From a bacterium (lineage in GTDB: Bacteria; Bdellovibrionota; Bdellovibrionia; Bdellovibrionales; UBA1609): a stretch of DNA of 6,526 bases. Where the stretch lies: contig JAJYHS010000102.1 in assembly GCA_021784635.1 (NCBI GenBank), forward strand, positions 1 through 6,526. The letters are read 5' to 3'. Under the pieces are notes generated by a model, which was not told the DNA's origin, searched no databases, and was given only the letters and a program-made list of their open reading frames with translations. Below are positions 1-5,036 of this stretch, in pieces. A program made the position numbers and the translations under genes. Each line of letters begins with the position of its first letter. The stretch's first letter is position 1.

Positions 1-443
1 TCTGCCTCCCACGCGCGACAGACATCAGCTAGAAAACCGGTGCCTCGGGGTGATTCTTCAGTTAATAATTCTGACTTTCTGTCGCCATAAAATCCGGTAG
101 CCGACCCTGACAAGAATATTTTCAGTTCCGCCGAAGTGGCAACGGCATCGACGAGATCGCGCGTAAACTGAATTCGCGAGAGGCGAATGAGATTTTTTCT
201 GTTTTCGCTCCAGTAGTGACCCGCGATCGATTCGCCCGCAAGGTTCACTATCGCCTGACATTGTCGGGCAATTGTCAAATCGGAGTCATGAGTGAGGGGC
301 CAATGTACAACTTGATAAGTAGAAGTTTTCTGGCCGTAGGCCGGTCTTCTTGTGAGTAATACGATTTCGTGATGACGTTCAATTAGCTTTTTTACGAGAT
401 TTGAGCCAAGAAAGCCCGTGCCGCCAGCAACCAGTATTTTCAA
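1..443 (-). CDS. TIGR01777-family epimerase-like protein (SDR/Rossmann fold), N-terminal part
   Basis: 147 residues are visible; the C-terminus lies beyond the left edge, so roughly half of a protein that is usually about 300 residues is present. The N-terminus is a Rossmann nucleotide-binding loop, GGTGFLG at residues 7-13 just after a beta strand. It is followed by NLAGESIAG (67-75), a Trp-containing stretch with RKNLIRLSRI (82-91), then SGSATGFYG (112-120) and LTEESPRGTGFLADVCRAWE. This order is the signature of the NAD(P)-dependent epimerase-like family TIGR01777 (E. coli YfcH type), relatives of sugar-nucleotide epimerases whose substrate is not established. No ATG fits. I chose the TTG at 441-443 because it sits directly before KILVAGGTG and has GGGAG 9 nt upstream. 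It lies downstream of the terminator of the RNA-binding-protein gene, so it probably has its own promoter or depends on read-through. Family assignment is secure; function is not known. Confidence 0.9.
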   Translation of the reverse strand, partial: MKILVAGGTGFLGSNLVKKLIERHHEIVLLTRRPAYGQKTSTYQVVHWPLTHDSDLTIARQCQAIVNLAGESIAGHYWSENRKNLIRLSRIQFTRDLVDAVATSAELKIFLSGSATGFYGDRKSELLTEESPRGTGFLADVCRAWEA

Positions 444-480
444 TTCACAAAACTCCCAGCTGAGAGTCAAAGTAGCAAAT

Positions 481-516
481 TAACAAAAAGGCCGTCGCTT
501 TATATTTCGACGGCCC
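481..516 (-). terminator. Intrinsic terminator of the RRM protein gene
   Basis: A perfect 8-bp GC-rich inverted repeat, GGCCGTCG (490-497) and CGACGGCC (508-515), encloses a 10-nt AT-rich loop. Read on the minus strand the stem is followed at once by TTTTTGTT (485-489 and beyond), a classical rho-independent terminator. On the plus strand the hairpin is followed by CAAAAG, so it should work only in the minus direction. It lies about 45 nt beyond the stop codon of the RNA-binding-protein gene and just upstream of the epimerase-like gene. Confidence 0.85.
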
Positions 517-560
517 AAAAGTGCAAAATAAAACTTTTAATTGCCAGTAGTGATAACTGG
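517..560. repeat. Two short inverted repeats in the 3' UTR of the RRM gene
   Basis: Between the stop codon of the RNA-binding-protein gene and its terminator are two further small palindromes. CCAGT (544-548) with ACTGG (556-560) has a 7-nt loop and starts 1 nt past the stop codon. AAAAGT (517-522) pairs with ACTTTT (533-538). With the terminator stem these give three consecutive potential hairpins in the mRNA 3' end. The stems are only 5-6 bp, and one is AT-only apart from a single G-C pair, so chance cannot be excluded. Confidence 0.4.
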
Positions 561-561
561 A

Positions 562-882
562 TTAGTAGCGACCGCCGCGGCCACCGCTGAATCCTCGGTT
601 GCCACCACCGCCAAAGCCACGATTTTCGCGTGGTTCTTGCGGTTTAGCTTCAGAAACGCGAACTTTTCGTCCGTCGATTTCTTTGCCATCTAATTCGCTA
701 ATGGCTTTTTGTGCGTCTTCGTCTGAATTCATTTCGACGAAACCAAAACCTTTCGAGCGGCCGGTGGCGCGATCCATGATCACGCGCGCCGAGGCAACTG
801 CGCCTGCGCCTTCAAAAAAGTTTTGTAAGACGGCATCGTCGGTGGAATAGGGAAGATTCCCTACATATAGCTTTTTACCCAT
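562..882 (-). CDS. RRM-domain RNA-binding protein with Gly/Arg-rich tail
   Basis: A 106-residue protein made of one RNA recognition motif and a short tail. RNP2 is LYVGNL (residues 5-10) and RNP1 is KGFGFVEM (44-51), with the aromatic residues that stack on RNA bases intact (Y6, F46, F48). The fold ends with KVRVSEA at about 73-79. Residues 84-106 are Gly/Arg/Phe-rich with RGG/RGF-like repeats, as in cyanobacterial Rbp proteins and eukaryotic glycine-rich RNA-binding proteins. The family binds single-stranded RNA in the cytoplasm; in several bacteria it is linked to cold response or RNA stability, but the target here is unknown. The ATG at 880-882 has a near-perfect AGGAGG 8 nt upstream, the best ribosome binding site in the window, which suggests high expression. 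It appears to be monocistronic, bounded by a terminator-like hairpin upstream and a strong terminator downstream. Confidence 0.95.
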   Translation of the reverse strand: MGKKLYVGNLPYSTDDAVLQNFFEGAGAVASARVIMDRATGRSKGFGFVEMNSDEDAQKAISELDGKEIDGRKVRVSEAKPQEPRENRGFGGGGNRGFSGGRGGRY

Positions 883-896
883 TGATTAAACCTCCT
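883..896 (-). promoter_or_regulatory. Strong Shine-Dalgarno of the RRM gene
   Basis: AGGAGG on the minus strand (891-896) is separated by 8 nt (TTTAATCA) from the ATG at 880-882. It is the only full consensus site in the window. A small palindrome, CAGG (minus strand, 905-908) with CCTG (897-900), lies directly upstream and slightly overlaps the approach to the site, so it could weakly modulate access. Confidence 0.8.
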
Positions 897-928
897 CAGG
901 GTAACCTGGCTCAAGAGAAGGTCGGTGA

Positions 929-968
929 TCTCGGAACTAGAGAAACAGACGCAAAACTCTCTCGGAAC
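929..968 (-). repeat. 9-bp direct repeat in the leader of the RRM gene
   Basis: The 9-mer GTTCCGAGA (minus strand) occurs twice, at 960-968 and 929-937, with starts 31 nt apart. Both copies are in the putative 5' untranslated region, upstream of the Shine-Dalgarno. In the mRNA both would be single-copy-length, purine/pyrimidine-mixed sites that could be bound by an RNA-binding protein. They are exact over 9 bases; the sequence between them is not repeated. The function is inferred only. Confidence 0.6.
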
Positions 969-978
969 AGGGACATTT

Positions 979-1007
979 AACTTAACAATCATGTAACATA
1001 GGTACAA
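979..1007 (-). promoter_or_regulatory. Weak candidate promoter for the RRM gene
   Basis: On the minus strand TTGTAC (1002-1007) and TAAGTT (979-984) are separated by 17 nt, and TG lies one base before the -10, as in extended -10 promoters. The -10 matches the sigma-70 consensus at only 3 of 6 positions. The location is plausible: just after the terminator-like hairpin and about 90 nt before the start codon. If correct, the transcript would carry both copies of the 9-bp repeat in its leader. Confidence 0.25.
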
Positions 1008-1052
1008 AAAATTGCAAAGTGGATTGTGGACCAGAAAATTAACCAAACCCAC
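1006..1052 (-). terminator. Probable intrinsic terminator after the lipoprotein-PPC unit
   Basis: Starting 12 nt past the stop of the PPC gene, the minus strand can form a 10-bp stem. GTGGGTT (1046-1052) pairs with AATCCAC (1019-1025) with one G-U pair, and TGG (1043-1045) pairs with CCA (1027-1029) past a single bulged C. The loop is about 13 nt. The stem is followed by TTT and, seven bases from its base, a run of six T (1006-1011). The bulge and the displaced T-run make this weaker than the terminator at 481-516. Confidence 0.5.
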
Positions 1053-1064
1053 TATAAATCGAGT

Positions 1065-1496
1065 TTACAGTCGGCAGTGAGTAATTGTTTGCAGGCCTAA
1101 TTCGGGCTGGGGGGTGCGCTCAGGCATCACGCCAAATGGAGTTAAATAGATCTCAGCCGTAACTGCGACTTGGGCTTCAAATAAATGGCCTCCTATAACC
1201 GAAAAGTCAGACCGGCCCAAAGCCGTGTGGGCATGAATATAAGGGGCCCCGTCGCGCCAACTTACGTTTCCGCTAAGCGTAAGAAGTTCAAAGTCTTCAT
1301 TGTTAAAAAATTTTCGAACGTACTCTTTTTTGTGGAGTTCGTAATAACCAAGCTCGACATTTTTCAAGGCGCCGATACCGTTCAGTGACCCCCCTAAAAT
1401 ATTGTGCTTCTGGGCGAGTTCGGTCAGTGATTGTAAAAGGGGTTGGTTGCGATCCAAAACAATTACATATCTGGAGTTATGAAATTTAATAAACAT
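1065..1496 (-). CDS. PPC/DUF296 domain protein
   Basis: A 143-residue protein that is essentially one PPC (DUF296) domain. RYVIVLDRNQPLLQSLTELAQKHNI at the N-terminus is followed by the glycine-rich turn GGSLNGIGAL (35-44), a central SGNVSWRDGAPYIHAHTAL, and IGGHLFEAQVAVTAEIYL (101-118). Three histidines, H88 and H90 (IHAH) and H104 (GGHL), match the cluster conserved in bacterial members, thought to hold a metal ion and lie near the trimer interface. In plants this domain is joined to AT-hooks; here there is no AT-hook and the role is unknown. The reading frame stays open 33 codons further upstream to 1595, but that extension lies inside the lipoprotein gene and does not resemble the family, so I take the ATG at 1494-1496. 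GAGG abuts that ATG, an unusually short spacing. With 16 nt to the upstream stop codon, translation is probably coupled to the lipoprotein gene. Confidence 0.88.
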   Translation of the reverse strand: MFIKFHNSRYVIVLDRNQPLLQSLTELAQKHNILGGSLNGIGALKNVELGYYELHKKEYVRKFFNNEDFELLTLSGNVSWRDGAPYIHAHTALGRSDFSVIGGHLFEAQVAVTAEIYLTPFGVMPERTPQPELGLQTITHCRL

Positions 1497-1512
1497 CCTC
1501 AGCGAGTCTAAA

Positions 1513-2496
1513 TTAATTTGTTTGAGCCGGCCAGGTTTTTTGTAAATGAATGAATCCGCCAACAACCACGTCGATTTTGTACGGGGCTTGGGCAATCGGC
1601 AGTTCGATCGACGAATGGCTTGATGCCAGTTTTTTTTCGAGTGCGGTTGTTACTTGCCACTTGTAAATTAGGTGGCCCTCAAGATCGACGTCTTTTATTG
1701 TGACACTAAATCGAACGAATCGGCCGTCTCTTGAAATAAGTGGCACGATTTGAGCGGGTACCTTTACCGTGCCGTAGTGTCCGTATGGCGGTACAACTGT
1801 GGTCTTAACCAAAGAGTTCAAATGAATCGCATTTGAGCCGTAAAACGCCGGATCAAGTGGATACTTTCGCCAATCACAGTGAATGTGATTTGTATATATA
1901 AGTGTGAAGCTGGCGTCGTATTTCAGGCAAAGACTTTGAAGAAACGAATAATTAGGCGAAGGACTAGTAAAATCAACTGCGTCACCGTACTGATGTCGGG
2001 ACCAGGCTACGCCTCCAACTTGTGCGTTATGGGTGGGGCTTCGATATCCGCTGGTAATCCAAATCGGGGTATTCGCGTCGTTTTGGATGTCTTGCATGAT
2101 ATTGACGACAGCCGGTGAAAAAATAGCATAGCGGCCGTGGTTATAGTCCATAAAGTCGCCGACGGTAAAACTTTTTGACAGCGGCCAAGAAGCATTCACG
2201 TATGCAAGATCTATCATGTGAGTGGGCACCTGATATTGTGGGCGCAAAGACGGGTAGGGGAATGAGTTTGGATTTTTGTAAATATAATCTTGAGGATCGA
2301 CTATTTGACTAAAGGGCATTGTTTGCAAACAACGCCCGTTGTAACAGGAGGAATTGGCGACGGCCCCGACGGGTGCTCCTCCGTTTGAAGCGGGGGAGCG
2401 ATTTGAGTTGTTGCCGCCCTTATTGTTCGAGCTGCAGCCCGCGATGAGAAAGGCTGCGGCAAGGATTATCATAACTGTTTGTAAGCTATTTCTCAT
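1513..2496 (-). CDS. Lipoprotein with Peptidase M15 (D,D-carboxypeptidase-like) domain
   Basis: A 327-residue lipoprotein. From the ATG at 2494-2496 it has a charged N-terminus, a hydrophobic segment (about 8-19) and the lipobox LIAGC with C21 as the lipidated residue. Ser follows at +2, which by the E. coli rule points to the outer membrane. A low-complexity Asn/Gly/Ser linker (about 22-50) leads to an M15-type domain at about 105-220. It contains ITSGYRSPTHN (147-157), VGGVAWSRHQYGDAVDF (160-176) and HIHCDW (204-209). The pattern SxHxxGxAxD gives zinc ligands H168 and D175, with H206 as the third and H204 near the catalytic site. The family cleaves D-Ala-D-Ala or related peptide cross-links of peptidoglycan. 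Residues about 230-327 form an extra beta-rich, Ig-like region that I cannot name. The frame extends to 2598, but that would bury the signal peptide, so I reject the longer start. The Shine-Dalgarno is weak (GTAGAG next to ATG). Confidence 0.9.
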   Translation of the reverse strand: MRNSLQTVMIILAAAFLIAGCSSNNKGGNNSNRSPASNGGAPVGAVANSSCYNGRCLQTMPFSQIVDPQDYIYKNPNSFPYPSLRPQYQVPTHMIDLAYVNASWPLSKSFTVGDFMDYNHGRYAIFSPAVVNIMQDIQNDANTPIWITSGYRSPTHNAQVGGVAWSRHQYGDAVDFTSPSPNYSFLQSLCLKYDASFTLIYTNHIHCDWRKYPLDPAFYGSNAIHLNSLVKTTVVPPYGHYGTVKVPAQIVPLISRDGRFVRFSVTIKDVDLEGHLIYKWQVTTALEKKLASSHSSIELPIAQAPYKIDVVVGGFIHLQKTWPAQTN

Positions 2497-2556
2497 CTCT
2501 ACATTTTCGCTGGATGTTAATTGACTGAAAAGTCTAGTTCTGCTTTGGTCGAGGTC

Positions 2557-3102
2557 GTGGAAGTTTTTGAAATTATAAAAAGCCGTCGCACAATTCATTC
2601 ATATTCAGATAAAAAAGTATCAGATGAGATTCTTCAGTCGGCTCTTGAGTCAGCTATTCACGCGCCCAATCATCACCTGACATGGCCGTGGTTTTTTATT
2701 CGCGTGCAAGGCAAAACGAGAAATGAAATTGCCGATCTCTACGTGAAATTAAAGTCGCAAAAATCGCCTTTGAGTGTAAAGGCGGCCGAGGCCGCTCGCG
2801 TGAAAATTCTCGAAGCTCCAGTTCTACTTATTGCGGGAATTAAAAAACGTGTTGCGACCGAACGCGAAGATTACGCTTCACTCGCTTGTGCGCTTCAAAA
2901 CATGGCGCTTTATTTGTGGAGTGAAAATGTGGGGATGAAATGGTCAACTGGGCAACTCATTCAAGCTTCAGAGCTTTATTCGCTTTTAAATATTTCGTCT
3001 GATACTCATGAAATCGCGGGCGTCATTCACATCGGGTACCCGCGAGTCATTCCGCAAAAAACCGAAAGGCCGCCCCTGGAGCAATTTTACCGCAGCGTAT
3101 GA
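2557..3102 (+). CDS. Nitroreductase-family FMN oxidoreductase (YdjA-like)
   Basis: A 181-residue single-domain nitroreductase. The N-terminal FEIIKSRRTIHSY (4-16) supplies the Arg pair that contacts the FMN phosphate. APNHHLTWPWFFIRV (36-50) is the family's APxHxxxxPWxF motif. The helix EDYASLACALQNMALYLWSENVGMKW (104-129) and the near-terminal IAGVIHIGYPR (153-163) complete the fold. Length and the APNHH/IHIGYP features resemble E. coli YdjA more than NfsA/NfsB. Members use NAD(P)H and FMN to reduce nitro groups or quinones; the physiological substrate is unknown. Start choice is uncertain: the frame is open from a TTG at 2521, and neither TTG nor the GTG at 2557 has a well-spaced Shine-Dalgarno (GAGG ends 2 nt before the GTG). 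I prefer 2557 because it gives the family-typical N-terminus and leaves 60 nt for divergent promoters. The 3' end overlaps the convergent esterase gene by 16 nt. Confidence 0.9.
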   Translation: MEVFEIIKSRRTIHSYSDKKVSDEILQSALESAIHAPNHHLTWPWFFIRVQGKTRNEIADLYVKLKSQKSPLSVKAAEAARVKILEAPVLLIAGIKKRVATEREDYASLACALQNMALYLWSENVGMKWSTGQLIQASELYSLLNISSDTHEIAGVIHIGYPRVIPQKTERPPLEQFYRSV

Positions 3103-3803
3103 TTGATGAATTTTGCGATCTTTTCTATCGCTTTAGGCGGAATTTCGTGACCACCTGAAAATGGCATGAACTCGCCATGAAGACCGGCGCTTTGCAGAAG
3201 CGAAAATAATTTCTCCGCTAATTGATAACCCAGAAGCGGGTCGTTTTTACCGTGGCACTGAAAGAACGGAATGCCCCGTGCGGTTGATGAAAGTTTGCGC
3301 CAGCGTGATTCGCAAATAACGGTTCCGGACATTATCACAAGACCTGCAGGTTTAACCGGAGCGGTTAACGCGAGTTCCGTGGCAAGTGTCGCGCCCTGAC
3401 TGAAACCTCCCAAAATAATCGCGCTGTGCTTCGGAATTAATTCGTTATATAAACTCAGGGCAGCCGTTCGGGCCGCATCCAATCCCTTTGGCAGGATGGT
3501 GCTTAAATCGGCCGGCTCACCGGTACGAAGCGAACGCTCGAGCAGATTTGAGTCGAGTGAATACCAGGCTCTACCGTACATGCCCGGAGCTGAAATCACT
3601 TGAAGCGGAGCTTCAGGGAAGATCCAAGTAATGTTTTCTCGCAGCGCCATTAGATCTGAAAGTGGCAAAAGGTCGGCGGCATCTGCGCCATAACCGTGAA
3701 ACAGTATAACGGCTGGACCGGGTTTGGTGCGCTCGGAGCGTGGTTCAACGATCAAGGTCTTGAGTGAACCAATTGTCTTTGGGTTAGCTTGATTCTGTGA
3801 CAT
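3087..3803 (-). CDS. Phospholipase/carboxylesterase family alpha/beta hydrolase
   Basis: A 238-residue serine hydrolase of the Abhydrolase_2 family (acyl-protein thioesterase/EstB/YpfH relatives). AVILFHGYGADAADLLPL (31-48) holds the oxyanion-hole HG loop. The nucleophile elbow is GGFSQGA with S135, the acid is D188 in CHGKNDPLLGY, and the base is H219 in SGGHEIP. All three catalytic residues are present with normal spacing and the length is typical, so it should be an active, cytoplasmic esterase; no signal peptide is visible. The substrate cannot be read from sequence: members hydrolyse short-chain carboxyl esters, lysophospholipids or acyl-thioesters. The ATG at 3801-3803 is preceded closely by AGCAGG, a poorly spaced Shine-Dalgarno. 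It faces the nitroreductase gene tail to tail with a 16-nt overlap of coding ends, and is divergent from the DUF2914 membrane protein gene with only 43 nt between start codons, where both promoters must lie or overlap. Confidence 0.93.
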   Translation of the reverse strand: MSQNQANPKTIGSLKTLIVEPRSERTKPGPAVILFHGYGADAADLLPLSDLMALRENITWIFPEAPLQVISAPGMYGRAWYSLDSNLLERSLRTGEPADLSTILPKGLDAARTAALSLYNELIPKHSAIILGGFSQGATLATELALTAPVKPAGLVIMSGTVICESRWRKLSSTARGIPFFQCHGKNDPLLGYQLAEKLFSLLQSAGLHGEFMPFSGGHEIPPKAIEKIAKFINHTLR

Positions 3804-3846
3804 CCTGCTAAGGATAACACAAATTGCCCACGGTGAGAATCAACCA

Positions 3847-5010
3847 ATGAGTCTTACTCAATCGCGCCTTTTTGAGCGTGCTGTAAAACTGAAAAACCAA
3901 GCCTTAGAATTTAAGAAGCGGCATAGCCGCTATTTGGCGCCGGCTTTTTTTGTTGGCGGGTTTATTTTCGATGCGGTCATGCTTCGGAGAATCGACAGCG
4001 TCAAAGCGCTCATTCAACAATTCGCCTATTTACTTATTGTGCTTCAAATATTGAAATTTAAAACTCTTGAAGAGATGGATGTCTGGCACCCCTCCGGGCG
4101 GCTTGCGAAATATTGGCACTATAACTCAGAAGCGCTTAACTTTTTTCTTGGAACACTTCTTAACATTTACACTCTTTTTTATTTCAAAAGCAGTTCGCTT
4201 GCCACGTCGGCGATTTTTATTCTTATTATTTTTGGGCTTTTAGTTTTGAACGAATCGCCCCGGTTTCATAAACGCAATCTACAGATAAAGTTCGGGCTCT
4301 ACTCGGTCGCAATTTGTTCGTTTCTTTTCATTATGATCGCGCTCATTCTTGAATTTATCGGTTACACGGCGTTTTTTGCCGGTTTAATTATAGGTTTGCT
4401 TTTTTTCTATACTTTGTACCGAGCTTTGGCGGCTAAGGCGGGGCAAGGGGGTGCGTATCTTAAACGCGCAATTCTCCTGCCGACGGGGATAGTTGCCGTA
4501 AGTCTGGTTGCGCTTTACTTTTTGCGAATATTGCCGCCGATTCCGTTATCCGTTCAGTACGTCGGGATATTTCACAATGTTCAGACCGTTAAAACCGATG
4601 GCCAAACGCATTTAGTTTTATCATACGACCGGCCATGGTGGAAGTTTTGGCAGCACGGCGACCAAACCTTTGTTGCAGATCCCGGCGATCGCGTTTTTTG
4701 CTATGCGCGAATATTTGCTCCACGAAATTTTAAAGATCAGATTATTTTTCACTGGCTCAAATACACGAGGCGCGGTTGGCAAACGCAAGATCGCATTGCG
4801 GGCACGATCACCGGCGGCCGTGCACAAGGTTTTCGAACGTTCGTGTACAAGGATCACTATAGCCCAGGGGATTGGCGCGTCCAAATCGAAACTGCTCACG
4901 GTCGCGAGCTTGGGCGCATTGGTTTAATAATTGAGATGGCTCAACAAAATACGGGATCTGGTCCCCCGGCCACATTGCCGACCCGCAATTTTCGAACGAT
5001 TATCCAGTAG
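3847..5010 (+). CDS. Multi-pass membrane protein with C-terminal DUF2914 domain
   Basis: A 387-residue protein in two parts. The first 230 residues are strongly hydrophobic, with about seven membrane segments (near 30-46, 55-70, 97-113, 119-135, 148-168, 173-191 and 206-227). They are broken by a short loop with HPSGRLAKYWHYNSE (81-95). The soluble remainder (about 232-365) matches DUF2914: GDRVFCYARIFAPRNF, IIFHWLKYTRRGWQTQDRI, ITGGRAQGFRTFVYKDHYSPGDWRVQIETAHGRELGRIGL. The Trp/Gly/Arg-rich pattern (FHW, GGR-GFRT, GDWRV, LG) is characteristic. If the N-terminus is cytoplasmic, seven helices would place this domain outside the inner membrane, in the periplasm. The function of the family is unknown. 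The ATG at 3847 has GGTGAG 9 nt upstream. The last residues (367-387) are a polar Gly/Pro/Thr tail. The gene ends 2 nt from the stop of the convergent reductase gene, so the two transcripts must overlap. Confidence 0.88.
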   Translation: MSLTQSRLFERAVKLKNQALEFKKRHSRYLAPAFFVGGFIFDAVMLRRIDSVKALIQQFAYLLIVLQILKFKTLEEMDVWHPSGRLAKYWHYNSEALNFFLGTLLNIYTLFYFKSSSLATSAIFILIIFGLLVLNESPRFHKRNLQIKFGLYSVAICSFLFIMIALILEFIGYTAFFAGLIIGLLFFYTLYRALAAKAGQGGAYLKRAILLPTGIVAVSLVALYFLRILPPIPLSVQYVGIFHNVQTVKTDGQTHLVLSYDRPWWKFWQHGDQTFVADPGDRVFCYARIFAPRNFKDQIIFHWLKYTRRGWQTQDRIAGTITGGRAQGFRTFVYKDHYSPGDWRVQIETAHGRELGRIGLIIEMAQQNTGSGPPATLPTRNFRTIIQ

Positions 5011-5012
5011 AT

Positions 5013-5036
5013 CTAAAACGCGTCGTAGTTGACGCG
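5013..5036 (-). terminator. Terminator-like hairpin inside the 3' end of the reductase gene
   Basis: A perfect 6-bp GC-rich inverted repeat, CGCGTC (5019-5024) and GACGCG (5031-5036), encloses a 6-nt loop. On the minus strand it is made of the codons for R-V-N-Y-D-A. It is followed at once by TTTT (5015-5018), which comprises the Phe codon and the first base of the TAG stop codon. The same palindrome lies 8 nt past the stop of the plus-strand DUF2914 gene, where it is followed by CACGATTTT, a poorer T-run. It may therefore serve both convergent genes. The U-run is short, so efficiency is uncertain. Confidence 0.45.

Noticed and set aside
58..261. Minus-strand open frame of 67 codons
   Set aside because: It is a shadow of the epimerase-like gene, whose own frame has continuous family motifs over the same bases.
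599..850. Plus-strand open frame antisense to the RRM gene
   Set aside because: Its Pro/Ser-rich translation is the complement of the Gly/Arg and RRM codons; it has no ribosome site or recognisable domain.
861..1052. 63-codon minus-strand open frame upstream of the RRM gene
   Set aside because: It runs through a terminator-like hairpin, the repeat and the Shine-Dalgarno of the RRM gene, and its translation looks random.
1497..1595. N-terminal extension of the PPC protein to an ATG at 1595
   Set aside because: It lies inside the lipoprotein coding sequence in another frame, does not resemble the family, and the ATG at 1496 begins right at the domain.
2497..2598. N-terminal extension of the M15 lipoprotein to an ATG at 2598
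   Set aside because: It would place 34 residues ahead of a clear lipoprotein signal peptide and overlap the divergent nitroreductase gene.
3115..3131. Inverted repeat GCGAT/ATCGC as a terminator for the nitroreductase gene
   Set aside because: The stem is only 5 bp, followed by just three T, and lies inside the esterase coding sequence; it is likely chance.
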